The notes: generated by a model not told the origin, from the letters alone. 64,000 nucleotides of DNA from Nocardiopsis alba DSM 43377 (GCF_000341225.1 NZ_ANAC01000019.1:62001-126000); one strand, 5' to 3'. Counted from the first letter of the stretch, positions 1-9,027 are shown. Numbers and translations are program-made.

Positions 1-1365
1 CACTCCATTCGAGGCAGGGTCACGCTGTGGGCCGTCGTCATCATCGCCGTGGTCCTGACCCTCCTCTCCGTGGGCTCCTACCTCCTGTTCCGAGAGGTCG
101 TGCTCATCCAACTCCACGACCAGGCGGACGAGGAGGCGCGGCACATCGTCGAGCACATCACGACCGAACGCTACGAGTCCTCGATCCCCGCCAACGAACC
201 GATCCTGCGGTCGCAGATCGTCGACCGAGACACCTACGAGGTCCTCGCCTCCAGTGACGCGTTGCGCGGGATGCCGGCCATGACCACGAAACGGCCCTCC
301 CGCGACGACTTCCGTCTGGTGACGGTCGACTGCGGTGAGGTGGCCGGGGAGGAACCCACCGACTGCTATCAGGTGGTCGGGTACGCCATCGACGATTCCG
401 CCTACGGGGACGTCATGGTGCTCGTGGCGACCCAGACCCCGCAGGTGCTGGCCCACCACACCCTGGAGATGGTCCTGGGCGGGATGTCGGTGGCCCTGCT
501 CGCCGGGACGGCCCTGACCGCCTGGTACGGGGTGGGTCGCGCGCTGCGTCCGGTGGACCGGATCAGCGACGAGATCGACCGGATCTCCGTCAGTGGCCTT
601 CACCGCCGGGTGCCGGTCCCCAAGAACGACGACGAGATCGCCCACTTGGCCCGCACCGCCAACGAGACCCTGCGGCGGCTGGAGGAGGCGGTCGCCCGAC
701 AGCGGCGATTCGTCTCCGACGCCTCGCACGAACTGCGCAACCCCATCGCCGGGATGCTCACCAAACTGGAGGTCGAGCTCTCCGACCCCGACCCCGACCT
801 ACGGGCCAGGGAACGTCTGCTCGCGGGGCTGCTCTCCGACACCGAGCGGTTGGAGAACATCGTCGAGGACCTGCTGGAGATGGCCCGGCTGGACACCGGC
901 GTGGTGATGGATCTGGAGAGCGTGGACCTGACCGCCCTGGTCGAGGAGGAGTTCCGGGAACGGCGTGGTCAGGCGCGACTGCTCATCCACGGCTCCGAGC
1001 CGGTGTACGCCAAGGTGAACCGGTTGCGTCTGGCCCGGGTGCTGACCAACCTCGTCGCCAACGCCGAACGCCATGCGAAGAGCCGGATCGACATCATCGT
1101 CGGACACACCCACGGCTCGGCGGTCGTCGAGGTGCACGACGACGGATCGGGCATTCCGGAGAAGGACCGCGAGCGCATCTTCGAACGCTTCGCCCGACTC
1201 CCCGAGTCCAGGGAACGGGACCCCGGCGGCAGTGGTCTGGGACTGCCCATCTCCCGGGAGATCGTGCACTCCTACAACGGCACCCTCGTGGCGGGTCACA
1301 GCGATCTGCTGGGCGGTGCCCTGTTCACGCTGCGTCTGCCAGAGGATCCGGAGCCGAACACGTGA
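1..1365 (+). CDS. Sensor histidine kinase (HAMP/HisKA), 5'-truncated by window edge
   Basis: Membrane sensor kinase that would phosphorylate a response regulator encoded outside the window. The reading frame is already open at base 1 and reads into a first membrane segment, so the start codon lies upstream. Visible in order are TM1, an extracytoplasmic domain of about 120 residues, TM2 (near base 480-540), and a HAMP linker. The HisKA box SHELRNPI follows, with the phospho-accepting His at codon 243 of the visible frame (base 727). An HATPase domain comes next, with an N box (NLVANAERH), G1 box (DDGSGIPEKD) and GGSGLGLPIS. The stop overlaps the start of the next gene by 4 nt, so the two are translationally coupled. 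The signal sensed is unknown. Confidence 0.93.
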   Translation, partial: HSIRGRVTLWAVVIIAVVLTLLSVGSYLLFREVVLIQLHDQADEEARHIVEHITTERYESSIPANEPILRSQIVDRDTYEVLASSDALRGMPAMTTKRPSRDDFRLVTVDCGEVAGEEPTDCYQVVGYAIDDSAYGDVMVLVATQTPQVLAHHTLEMVLGGMSVALLAGTALTAWYGVGRALRPVDRISDEIDRISVSGLHRRVPVPKNDDEIAHLARTANETLRRLEEAVARQRRFVSDASHELRNPIAGMLTKLEVELSDPDPDLRARERLLAGLLSDTERLENIVEDLLEMARLDTGVVMDLESVDLTALVEEEFRERRGQARLLIHGSEPVYAKVNRLRLARVLTNLVANAERHAKSRIDIIVGHTHGSAVVEVHDDGSGIPEKDRERIFERFARLPESRERDPGGSGLGLPISREIVHSYNGTLVAGHSDLLGGALFTLRLPEDPEPNT

Positions 1366-2543
1366 CCGTCGACCAGAAGACCTCCCAGGGCAAGGGGGAG
1401 CCCGTTCCGCCGCCCACGTCGGGGGACGAGGAACCGGGGACCGAACACGACGACCCCACCGAGACCTCCGGCGGCGACGGGGGAGAACCGCCGGAGACAC
1501 CGCTCGCGAGCGGCGGACCGCACCGTCCCAACTACTTCGTGATGGGGTTCGTCGGAGCGCTGGGCGTGCTCTCGGCCTGGCTTCTGGTGAACGCCCTGTC
1601 CGGGGCCGGGGCGGTCTTCGTCTACATCCTGGTGGCCCTCTTCCTCGCGGTCGGGCTCAACCCGGTGATCCTCCTCCTCCAGAGGATGCGCATGCCCCGC
1701 TGGGCGGCGATCCTGACGGTGTGCCTGTTCCTGGCGCTCTTCATCACCGTGTTCGTCTGGACGATCGTGCCTCCCCTGAGCGATCAGGTGAGCAGCTTCG
1801 TGGCCGGTCTACCGCAGGCGATCGACCAGCTACAGAACGCCAGGTTCTTCCGCGAGCTCGACCAGCGCTACGACGTGCTGGCCCGGATCAGGGACATGGT
1901 CACCGGCGCCGACTTCGGCCAGCAGGTCTTCGGCGGGCTGGTCGGGGTGGGGCAGGTGGTCTTCAACTGGCTGTTCGCGACCTTCACGGTGTTCATCCTG
2001 ACCCTGTTCTTCATGGCCTCCCTGCCCGGGATCATGGACGTGTCCTACCGTTTCGTGCCCCGTTCCCGCAGGGAGGGCGTGCGCGAGATCGGCGACGAGA
2101 TCGTGCGGCGCATCGGGGCCTTCATCGCCGGCCAGTTGGTGGTCGCCGCCCTGGGCGGGGTGGTGGCCTTCCTCTTCCTGTGGGCGATCGGTTCCGCCTA
2201 CGCGCTCACCCTGGCCCTGGTGGTCGCGGTCACCGCCCTGATCCCGCTGGTGGGCACCACGATCGGTGCCCTGGTGGCGTCCCTGGCCGTGGCGCTCGGA
2301 GACCCGCTGATGGGGCTGGTCACCCTGATCTTCTTCCTCGTCTACCAGCAGATCGAGAGCTACGTGCTGGCTCCGAGGGTGATGCGGCACGCCGTGGACG
2401 TGGCGCCCACGGTCAACATCACCGCGGCCCTGCTCGGCGGGGCCCTGCTCGGCCTGGTCGGCGCGCTGCTGGCCATCCCGACGGCGGCCGCCCTCACCCT
2501 GGTGCTCAAACGCGTGATCTTCCCGCGACTGGAGCGGCGCTGA
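1362..2543 (+). CDS. AI-2E family transporter (PerM/TqsA-like permease)
   Basis: A 393-residue multi-spanning membrane protein. It has a hydrophilic, Pro/Glu-rich N-terminal tail of about 55 residues followed by about eight membrane segments. The family's central soluble stretch (roughly residues 145-200) and the late hydrophobic pair around VGTTIGALVASLAVAL are present. The family includes exporters of autoinducer-2 and Na+/H+ antiporters, so the substrate here is unknown. The GTG start overlaps the upstream kinase stop (GTGA), pointing to an operon with the kinase. A kinase-coupled member could respond to envelope stress, but that is inference. Confidence 0.88.
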   Translation: MTVDQKTSQGKGEPVPPPTSGDEEPGTEHDDPTETSGGDGGEPPETPLASGGPHRPNYFVMGFVGALGVLSAWLLVNALSGAGAVFVYILVALFLAVGLNPVILLLQRMRMPRWAAILTVCLFLALFITVFVWTIVPPLSDQVSSFVAGLPQAIDQLQNARFFRELDQRYDVLARIRDMVTGADFGQQVFGGLVGVGQVVFNWLFATFTVFILTLFFMASLPGIMDVSYRFVPRSRREGVREIGDEIVRRIGAFIAGQLVVAALGGVVAFLFLWAIGSAYALTLALVVAVTALIPLVGTTIGALVASLAVALGDPLMGLVTLIFFLVYQQIESYVLAPRVMRHAVDVAPTVNITAALLGGALLGLVGALLAIPTAAALTLVLKRVIFPRLERR

Positions 2544-2572
2544 GCGCCCCCGATCGGCCCTACCCTGATCGG

Positions 2573-3232
2573 ATGGGAAGCGGGCAGGGGTGGGTGTGGC
2601 GGATCGCGCTGCTCGTCGCGTGGGTGGGTCTGCTGCTCTGGGCCCTGGTGTACGGGCCCGATCTGGCCACCGTCCGCGCCTGGACGGACGGCGCGGGCGC
2701 GGCGGGGGCCCTGGTCTACCTGGGGGCCTACGCTCTGGCGGTCCAGGCCCTGGTGCCCCGTCCGGCCTTGAACATCGCCGGCGGGCTGCTCTTCGGGATC
2801 CCGCTCGGAGTGGCCCTGGCCCTCATCGGTGGTGTCCTGGCGGCCCTCGCCCAGTTCGCGGTGGCCCGACACGTGGCCGGTGACGCGCTCGCCGCACGCC
2901 TGCCCCGACGGGTGAGGGTACGGCTGGAGGGGCTGACCTCGTGGCGGGCCTTCCTGGTGGTGCTCCAGTTGCGGCTGGTACCGGTGGTCCCGTATCAGAT
3001 GGTCAACTACGGCTGCGGATTGACCGGGGTCGCCCTGGCGCCGTTCGCCGCCGCCACGGCGCTGGGTTCGCTGCCCGCGACGGTCGCGATGGTCCTGGTG
3101 GGCGCGGGTGGCGCCGACCTCGGGCTGGAGGTCGCGGTGGCCACGGGTGTGATGGCCGGGCTCATCGCCCTGGTGTGGTGGCTGGTGCGGGCTCGACGTC
3201 GCCCTCGTGCCGCGTGGCGGGCGCGGGCCTGA
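2573..3232 (+). CDS. TVP38/TMEM64 (VTT/SNARE-associated) family membrane protein
   Basis: A 219-residue inner-membrane protein of the DedA-like VTT superfamily, whose better-known members act in lipid scrambling or undecaprenyl-phosphate recycling. The typical pattern is visible: an N-terminal TM, then a glycine-rich re-entrant region (NIAGGLLFGIPLGVALAL), and the conserved LQLRLVPVVPYQMVNYGCG segment around residues 125-143. A final TM and an Arg-rich tail complete it. ATG at 2573 is chosen because it precedes the first hydrophobic segment; the same frame stays open far upstream only as a shadow of the AI-2E gene. It lies 29 bp after that gene and may be cotranscribed. It converges with the lipoprotein gene 27 bp downstream. 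Confidence 0.85.
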   Translation: MGSGQGWVWRIALLVAWVGLLLWALVYGPDLATVRAWTDGAGAAGALVYLGAYALAVQALVPRPALNIAGGLLFGIPLGVALALIGGVLAALAQFAVARHVAGDALAARLPRRVRVRLEGLTSWRAFLVVLQLRLVPVVPYQMVNYGCGLTGVALAPFAAATALGSLPATVAMVLVGAGGADLGLEVAVATGVMAGLIALVWWLVRARRRPRAAWRARA

Positions 3233-3259
3233 CCGGACCGCGCCCGCCGAGGGCCGCCG

Positions 3260-4579
3260 CTACGAGGCGCCGCCGAACAGTTCGACCTCGTCCGGGGTGG
3301 GACGGTCCATGTCGAAGGGGAGGATCTCTCCGCCGTCGCTGTCGGTGATCCGCGGTTCCTGGAGGATCTCGGGCTCCTTACCCGCGCGGTTCTGGACGAC
3401 CATCACACCGGAGTAGCCGCTGTGGTCGTCCTCGGTCGCGGCGAAGGGCACCAGGCCGGGGCCGGCCAGGTCGTTGGAGTTCAACGTCCGGACGAGGGTC
3501 TCCCGGTCGAGGTCGGGGCCGACCTCCATGAGCAGGCGCGCGAACAGGGTCGCCTGGACCATGCCGTAGACCGTGGTGTCGGTGAAGGGCGCGTCCTCGA
3601 TGTACTCATCGTGGATCCCACGATAGAACTCGGTCCAGGGATCGTCGCTCTGGGCGGCCATCGGAAGGAACGCGGTGATGATCAGGCCGTCGGTGAAGGC
3701 CTCCGGGGGTACGTCCTCGGCGGGGGTGCCCGCCGCGTATTCGCCGATCAACTCTTGGACGATCTCGACGTCGCCGCCGAAGCTGGGCGCCACCCATTGG
3801 GGTTCGTACCCGATGGCCTGCGCCTCCAGGATCGCCATGCCGAGGAAGGCGGGGATGCAGTAGCAGACGGCGACGTCGGCGCCGGACCTCTTCAGCTCCT
3901 CGATCTGGCCGTCGAGCTCGGGGACCCCGGGGTCGTAGGACTCCCAGGCGACGATGTCGTCCATGAGGTACTGCTCGATGCCCGCGTGCGAGGCCGGGCC
4001 GACGTCGTCGTTCTGGTAGAGCAGGCCCACGTCCTCGCCGGGGAAGTTCTCCGCGATGTAGGCGCCCTGGACCTTGGCCTCCTTGGAGTAGTCCACCTGG
4101 AAGCCGTAACTGAGGGGGTACTCCTCGGGCTGGTCCCAGGCGAGGGCCCCGGAGGAGACGAACAGGTCGGGGACGCCCGCGTCGTTGAGCTCTTCGATGA
4201 CCGACTCGTGGGTGGGGGTGCCCAGCCCGCCGAGCATCGCGAAGATCTCCTGCTCGTTCATCAGGTCGTCCGTGACCCGCATGGTCTGCGCGGGGTCGAA
4301 GGCGTCGTCCTCGACGCGGTAGTCGATCCGGCGGCCGTGGACGCCGCCGTTGTCGTTGATGTGGTCGAACACGGCACGTGCGCCGGCGGAGACGTGGACG
4401 AAGCCGGGTGAGGCGGGCCCGCTGAGGGGCTGGTGGGTGCCGATGACGACGGTGTCGTCGGTGACCCCGAGGGTGAGGTCCTCCGCGGAGCCGCTCCCGT
4501 CGGTGGACTCGGCGTCGCCGCACGAGGCGGCGAGTATCGCGACGGCGAGCGCCGCGGCGATGATTCTCGGTGATCGCAT
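3260..4579 (-). CDS. ABC transporter substrate-binding lipoprotein (Leu/Ile/Val-binding type)
   Basis: A 439-residue extracytoplasmic solute-binding protein of the type-I periplasmic-binding fold (Peripla_BP_6). The ATG at 4579 is preferred over an upstream in-frame ATG at 4612. It directly precedes a lipoprotein signal peptide with lipobox LAASC and has an AGGA ribosome site 6 nt upstream. After a Ser/Gly-rich linker come the family's VVIGTHQPLSGPAS strand and the NDNGGVHGRRI segment. No permease or ATPase genes are adjacent, so it is an orphan that must partner with a distant transporter or act as a sensor. The ligand is probably an amino acid or related small molecule; specificity cannot be read. 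Confidence 0.88.
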   Translation of the reverse strand: MRSPRIIAAALAVAILAASCGDAESTDGSGSAEDLTLGVTDDTVVIGTHQPLSGPASPGFVHVSAGARAVFDHINDNGGVHGRRIDYRVEDDAFDPAQTMRVTDDLMNEQEIFAMLGGLGTPTHESVIEELNDAGVPDLFVSSGALAWDQPEEYPLSYGFQVDYSKEAKVQGAYIAENFPGEDVGLLYQNDDVGPASHAGIEQYLMDDIVAWESYDPGVPELDGQIEELKRSGADVAVCYCIPAFLGMAILEAQAIGYEPQWVAPSFGGDVEIVQELIGEYAAGTPAEDVPPEAFTDGLIITAFLPMAAQSDDPWTEFYRGIHDEYIEDAPFTDTTVYGMVQATLFARLLMEVGPDLDRETLVRTLNSNDLAGPGLVPFAATEDDHSGYSGVMVVQNRAGKEPEILQEPRITDSDGGEILPFDMDRPTPDEVELFGGAS

Positions 4580-4697
4580 GATGTGTCCTGAACTTCGGTC
4601 ATGTCTTCGCAACGGGAGGCCCGAGGGCCCGTGGGGGGAAGACGGCTTCGCAGCTCGGGGGAGAAGGCCTGGTACGGGGTTCCTACTCGGCAGTACG

Positions 4698-4741
4698 TTA
4701 CCGGCCGGTAAACATCATACGAACGCGGGTGAGGTGCGCAA
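4698..4741 (-). promoter_or_regulatory. Promoter with overlapping palindromic operator for the binding-protein gene
   Basis: Read on the minus strand, TTGCGC (4736-4741) and TATGAT (4714-4719) are spaced 16 bp apart and form a good vegetative promoter. Immediately downstream of the -10 box lies the perfect 14-bp palindrome TTACCGGCCGGTAA (4698-4711), covering the expected transcription start about 120 bp before the coding start. Perfect TTAC...GTAA palindromes of this length are typical of TetR-family operators. A repressor site is therefore likely, but no TetR gene lies in the window. Confidence 0.6.
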
Positions 4742-4854
4742 CCGCCCCCGCCCTCGGTGGCCGGAACCGGCCCGGGGCAGGGGTGATCCCGGGAGGGCGC
4801 ACACCGCCCTCCCGTCGAGGAGGGGAACGCCGGCGGGGCGCCCCCGGAGTCGGG

Positions 4855-5757
4855 TCAGCTCCGGACGACGTCACGCTCCAGGATGGTGCGGGTGAGCCTC
4901 GCGATCCGCTCCGCGGCCTGGTGCACCACGCTGTCCCTACGCCAGACCAGGAGATGGCGGAGCTGTATCGGGGCGTTCTCCAGCTGCCGGACCACCACAC
5001 CCCGCCCGGTGACGAAGTCGGACTGGCAGGGGGCCACGGCCCTGCGATCGGCGACCAGGTCGCGGATCTCCGACCTGTCGTGCAGACGGTAGGGCACCTC
5101 GGGGCTGAACCCCGCGCGCTGGCAGGCGAGGTAGAAGCACTCGGGCCATCCGGTGCCGTCCGGTGGGGTGAGCGCCCACGGGCAGCCGGCCAGATCCTCC
5201 AGCCTGATGAAGGTCTCCCCGGCTAAGGGGTGGTCGGCCCACAGTGCCACGTGAAGGGGGTCCACCGCGAGCATCGCCCAGGCCAGGGGGCCGTCGGTGG
5301 TCAGATCGCGGTCCACGTAGTCGATGGTGGTGCCCAGGTCCAGACGTCCCGCCCGCACCAGGTCGGTGACCAGCTTGGGGGAGTACTCGGTGCGCACGTG
5401 GACGGGGACGCCGGGGAAGATCTCGGGCAGTCGTGCCGACAGCTCCACCGTCAGAGGGCCCACCCCGCCGATGCGCAGGGCGCTGGGGGAGGCGCCGCGC
5501 GCGGTGATGTCGTGCAGCAGGTCGTCCATGGACAACAGGACCGTCCGCGCGCGGACCAGGACGAACTCTCCCAACTCGGTGGGGCGGACCCCCGACCGTC
5601 CACGATGGAACAGACGTCCCCCGACCTCGCGCTCGATCCGTTGGAGTTGGGTCGTCAGCGCGGGCTGGGAGGTGGACAGAGCCGTGGCCGCCTTGGTCAC
5701 GCTTCCGGTGTCGGCCAGGAGGCAGAGGGTGCGGAGATGGCGGAGTTCGAGGTCCAT
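4855..5757 (-). CDS. LysR-family transcriptional regulator
   Basis: A 300-residue DNA-binding regulator. The N-terminal winged helix (residues 1-60) is intact, with the recognition region SVTKAATALSTSQPALTTQLQRIE and the family-typical LFHRGRSGVRPTELGE wing. A LysR substrate-binding domain fills residues about 90-295. It is transcribed away from the acyl-CoA dehydrogenase gene at 5985. Divergent LysR genes usually control their neighbour, so regulation of that dehydrogenase is plausible. The effector is unknown. Confidence 0.92.
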   Translation of the reverse strand: MDLELRHLRTLCLLADTGSVTKAATALSTSQPALTTQLQRIEREVGGRLFHRGRSGVRPTELGEFVLVRARTVLLSMDDLLHDITARGASPSALRIGGVGPLTVELSARLPEIFPGVPVHVRTEYSPKLVTDLVRAGRLDLGTTIDYVDRDLTTDGPLAWAMLAVDPLHVALWADHPLAGETFIRLEDLAGCPWALTPPDGTGWPECFYLACQRAGFSPEVPYRLHDRSEIRDLVADRRAVAPCQSDFVTGRGVVVRQLENAPIQLRHLLVWRRDSVVHQAAERIARLTRTILERDVVRS

Positions 5758-5900
5758 GCGTGGAATCTAAGGTGTGCCTGCCCTTCGTGTACAGACGTGT
5801 CGACGCGGTGACCGTTCGGAGCGGGGATCGGCGGCCGGGATCCGTGCGACCCGGACACCCTTCGTAGGGACTCGGTGGGATAGAGTGCCGTGCGTCACCA

Positions 5901-5920
5901 TATAGTTTGACGACCTACTA
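5901..5920. promoter_or_regulatory. Candidate LysR-type site in the divergent intergenic region
   Basis: The 227-bp gap between the LysR gene and the acyl-CoA dehydrogenase contains TAGT (5903-5906) and ACTA (5917-5920) as an inverted repeat with a 10-nt spacer. This overlaps a TATAGT hexamer (5901-5906) that could be a -10 box for the rightward gene. It fits the loose T-N11-A style of LysR sites but is short, so support is weak. Confidence 0.3.
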
Positions 5921-5984
5921 AATGGCGGAAACCCCGTCATGGTGGGTCCGACGCGCACCAGGGCGCGCGACAGTGGGAGAACTC

Positions 5985-7142
5985 ATGGCGGTCGAACGCA
6001 CGCTGCACACACCCGAGGCCGAACAGCTCCTGGAGCTGACCCGGGAGATCGTGGACAAGGAGATCGCCCCACGCGCGGCCGAGGACGAGGAGAACTCCGC
6101 CTTCCCCCGCGACGTCTTCACCACCCTCGGACGGGCCGGCCTGCTCGGCCTGCCCTACCCCGGCGAGTACGGCGGCGGCGACCAGCCCTACGAGGTCTAC
6201 CTCCAGGTCGTGGAGGAGCTCGCCCGCGGTTGGCTCGCGGTCGGCCTGGGCGTCAGCGTGCACAGTCTCTCCTGCTATCCCCTGGCCACCTTCGGCGGTG
6301 ATGAGCAGAAGGGCCGGCACCTGCCCGACATGCTCGGCGGGGAACTCCTGGGCGCCTACTGTCTGTCCGAGACCTCCTCGGGCTCCGACGCGGCGGCCAT
6401 GACCACCCGGGCCGAACGCACCGACGACGGCGGCTACCGGGTCAACGGCGCCAAGGCGTGGATCACCCACGGAGGACACGCCGACTACTACACGCTCTTC
6501 GCCCGCACCGGCACCCCCGATTCCGGGGCGCGCGGCATCGGCTGCCTCCACGTTCCGGCGGGCACCCCGGGCCTGAGCACGGCCGCCCCCGAACGCAAGA
6601 TGGGCATGCGCTCCTCCACCACCGCCGGGGTGATCCTGGAGGACGTCGAGCTGGGCCCCGAGGCCCTGATCGGCGAACCCGACCGCGGTTTCGGGATCGC
6701 CCTGGCCGCCCTGGACTCGGGTCGACTCGGCATCGCCGCCTGCGCGGTGGGTCTGGCGCAGGCCGCGTTGGACGCGGCCGTCGCCTACTCGCGCGAACGT
6801 CGCCAGTTCGGCTCCCTCATCGGGGACTTCCAGGGACTGGGCTTCATGCTCGCCGACATGGCCACCCAGGTCGCCGCCTCCCGGGAGCTCTACCTGTCGG
6901 CCGCGCGTCTGCGCGACGCCGGTCGCCCCTTCGGCAAGCAGGCCGCCATGGCCAAGCTCATGGCCACCGACACCGCCATGAAGGTCACCACCGACGCGGT
7001 GCAGGTCTTCGGCGGGTACGGCTACACCCGGGACTTCCCGGTGGAGCGGTACATGCGTGAGGCCAAGGTCCTCCAGATCGTGGAGGGCACCAACCAGGTC
7101 CAGCGCATGGTGATCTCGCGTCACCTGGCCAAGGAGGCCTGA
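5985..7142 (+). CDS. Acyl-CoA dehydrogenase
   Basis: A 385-residue FAD-dependent acyl-CoA dehydrogenase that introduces the alpha-beta double bond in an acyl-CoA. The ATG at 5985 has a GGAG site 6-7 nt upstream, while an ATG 63 nt earlier lacks one. The helical N-domain is followed by the middle beta-domain signature LSETSSGSDAAAM and the KAWITHGGHAD strand. The C-terminal domain carries the RRQFGSLIGDFQG motif and VFGGYGYTRDFPVERYMREA. The catalytic-type glutamate lies in QIVEGTNQVQ near the end. Chain length is not readable. It is probably controlled by the divergent LysR gene. Confidence 0.92.
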   Translation: MAVERTLHTPEAEQLLELTREIVDKEIAPRAAEDEENSAFPRDVFTTLGRAGLLGLPYPGEYGGGDQPYEVYLQVVEELARGWLAVGLGVSVHSLSCYPLATFGGDEQKGRHLPDMLGGELLGAYCLSETSSGSDAAAMTTRAERTDDGGYRVNGAKAWITHGGHADYYTLFARTGTPDSGARGIGCLHVPAGTPGLSTAAPERKMGMRSSTTAGVILEDVELGPEALIGEPDRGFGIALAALDSGRLGIAACAVGLAQAALDAAVAYSRERRQFGSLIGDFQGLGFMLADMATQVAASRELYLSAARLRDAGRPFGKQAAMAKLMATDTAMKVTTDAVQVFGGYGYTRDFPVERYMREAKVLQIVEGTNQVQRMVISRHLAKEA

Positions 7143-7152
7143 GCTCCCACCC

Positions 7153-7923
7153 CTATCCGCGCAGCAGGGCTGCGGTGCGCTCGGCCGGGTGCACCGTCGG
7201 CTCCACCGGACGGTCGGTCAGCACCGCCAACGCGGATCGGTACCCGGGGTCGCGCTCCAGGTCCGTCAACCACGCGGTCCCGGGCGCGCCCCCGCCCTCC
7301 CAGGCGACCAGCCGCGCCCGGTCGGACGGAGGGGTGACCGAGACCCTGCGCAGGCCACCGGACAGCCCCAGGCCGGTCGCCTTGAGCAGTGCCTCCTTGC
7401 GCGCCCAGTACCCGAAGAAGGCCTCGGAACGGTCCTCCTCGGGGAGTGCCCGCCACGCCCGCCCCTCGGCCTCGGCGAGCGTGTAGGCGGCCAACCCGTC
7501 CAGATCCCGTGCCTCGGACACCCGCTCCACGTCCACGCCCACCGGGACGCCCTCGGCCATGGCCAGGACCACCCACTCGCCGGAGTGGCTGATGGAGATC
7601 TCCCATCCGCTCGCGGGGCCCACCGGCACCGGTTTGCCGTGTGGGGAGGGGTCGCCCCCGTCGGCTCCGGTCCGGGCCTTGTCCTCACAGGAGCGGCAGC
7701 GCAGCTCGAAGGCCACCTCGGGGGCGGGGACACCGGTCCGCTCGGCCAGCGCCGTCCGGGCCAGGGCCCGGCCCAAGAGGTGGCGGTCGCGGTCGGTCTG
7801 GAGCCGGAAGCGGGTGTTGCGGGCGAGCTCCTCCTCGTTCAACAGACGGACCAGGCGGTCGTTCGCGGAGGAGATGTGGGCCCACCACACCGTGGGCCGG
7901 AGGGGAGTGGAACCGAGCGTCAT
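7153..7923 (-). CDS. 4'-phosphopantetheinyl transferase (Sfp type)
   Basis: A 256-residue enzyme that transfers the phosphopantetheine arm of CoA to carrier proteins of fatty-acid, polyketide or peptide synthases. The Sfp/Gsp signatures are present: ISHSGEWVVLAMAEG, GVDVERV with the Mg-binding Asp residues, and FFGYWARKEALLKATGLGL with the W-x-x-K-E-x-x-x-K core. ATG at 7923 is used; an upstream in-frame ATG at 7983 adds an unconserved 20-residue tail. No synthase genes are adjacent, so it probably serves distant clusters. It converges with the acyl-CoA dehydrogenase gene. Confidence 0.9.
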   Translation of the reverse strand: MTLGSTPLRPTVWWAHISSANDRLVRLLNEEELARNTRFRLQTDRDRHLLGRALARTALAERTGVPAPEVAFELRCRSCEDKARTGADGGDPSPHGKPVPVGPASGWEISISHSGEWVVLAMAEGVPVGVDVERVSEARDLDGLAAYTLAEAEGRAWRALPEEDRSEAFFGYWARKEALLKATGLGLSGGLRRVSVTPPSDRARLVAWEGGGAPGTAWLTDLERDPGYRSALAVLTDRPVEPTVHPAERTAALLRG

Positions 7924-8023
7924 GGACCCATTGTCGCCGATCTTCCGACGATCGGTGGTGTGAGCGAACGGGAAACGGGGCATCCGGTAAGTGGCAGGTC
8001 GGCCCGCCCCCTTGGAGGCTCAG

Positions 8024-8158
8024 ATGTCTGTCGTGGTGCTGCTCGGAGCCGGAGCCCTCATCGGCCTCGTCGCCCTCACCGTCATCGTCCTGGTGACGCT
8101 CCTGACGGAGCGGCCACCGGCCCGTGTCGAGGGGAGTCGCGACCGGTCCGTACTCTAG
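8024..8158 (+). CDS. Small single-span membrane protein (44 aa)
   Basis: A short ORF with a strong GGAGG ribosome site 5 nt upstream of its ATG. It encodes an almost continuous hydrophobic helix (residues 3-27, Val/Leu/Ile/Gly-rich) followed by a short charged cytoplasmic tail ending in RDRSVL. It sits between the divergent phosphopantetheinyl transferase and the DeoR regulator, 56 nt before the latter, and may be a leader gene of the same transcript. I do not recognise a family. The ribosome site and clean TM-plus-tail architecture argue that it is real. Confidence 0.55.
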   Translation: MSVVVLLGAGALIGLVALTVIVLVTLLTERPPARVEGSRDRSVL

Positions 8159-8214
8159 GGCGGTCGGCGCGGTATTCGTATCGCGCTCCATCACCGGTAC
8201 GGAGGAGAGTGTCC

Positions 8215-9027
8215 GTGTCCATGGCCGAGGAGAGCCGTCCGGCGTTCGCAGCCGAGCGCCGGGAGCGCATCCTGGAGTTGGTCCGGGCCCACGGGAGCAT
8301 GTCCTTGCGCGACATCGCGGTCAAGGTGCACGCCTCGGAGGTCACCGTCCGTCGTGACGTGCGCGCGATGGAGGCCGAAGGGCTGCTCGACCGCCGTCGG
8401 GGCGGGGCCGCGCTACCGGGCCGGATCGGGCACGAACAGAGCTATACGGGCAAGAGCGATCAGTGCGCCGCGGAGAAGGCCGCCATCGCCTCGGCCGCGG
8501 CCCGTCTGGTCCGCCCCGGCGACGCGATCACCCTCGGCCCGGGCAGTACGGCCGAGGCCCTGGCCCGCGAGCTGCGCGGCCACGAGGACCTGACCGTGGT
8601 GACCAACTCCCTGCGCGCGGCCGACGTCCTGGCCGGGGCGGCGGGGGTGGAGGTCGTCATGACCGGGGGCACGGTGCACGCGCCCATGCGGGCGCTGATC
8701 GGCCCCGCCGCGGAGGCCGCGCTCTCCGGTCTGCGGGTCAACCGCGCGTTCCTGTCCGGCAACGGGGTGAGCGCCGACCGGGGGCTGAGTACGCCCAACC
8801 CCGCTGTGGCCAGTGTCGACCGGGCCCTGGCGGACTGTGCGGAGGAGACCATCGTCCTGGCGGACCACACCAAGGTCGGGGCCGACACCATGGTCCCCAC
8901 GGTGGCCCCCGAGGACATCGCCCATCTGGTCACCGACTCCAGTGCGGACCCCGAGGTCCTGATGACCCTCGAGGAGTCCGGGGCCCTGGTCCACGTCGTC
9001 GTGGTGGCCGACGAACGGGGTCAATGA
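8215..9027 (+). CDS. DeoR/GlpR-family transcriptional regulator
   Basis: A 270-residue sugar-responsive repressor. The N-terminal DeoR winged helix (about residues 12-65) is clear: ILELVRAHGSMSLRDIAVK and VTVRRDVRAMEAEGLLDRRR, then RGGAAL. A DeoR C-terminal sensor domain with an ISOCOT-like fold follows, with LGPGSTAEALARELR, VVTNSLRAADVL and TGGTVH. GTG at 8215 is chosen because GGAGGA (8201-8206) is 8 nt upstream; GTG 8209 is too close and ATG 8221 too far. No sugar operon is attached, so the regulon is elsewhere. Confidence 0.88.
   Translation: MSMAEESRPAFAAERRERILELVRAHGSMSLRDIAVKVHASEVTVRRDVRAMEAEGLLDRRRGGAALPGRIGHEQSYTGKSDQCAAEKAAIASAAARLVRPGDAITLGPGSTAEALARELRGHEDLTVVTNSLRAADVLAGAAGVEVVMTGGTVHAPMRALIGPAAEAALSGLRVNRAFLSGNGVSADRGLSTPNPAVASVDRALADCAEETIVLADHTKVGADTMVPTVAPEDIAHLVTDSSADPEVLMTLEESGALVHVVVVADERGQ

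Noticed and set aside
1073..2572. Upstream extension of the VTT-protein reading frame by 500 codons
   Set aside because: It overlaps the kinase and AI-2E genes in another frame and has no conserved residues; the protein starts at 2573.
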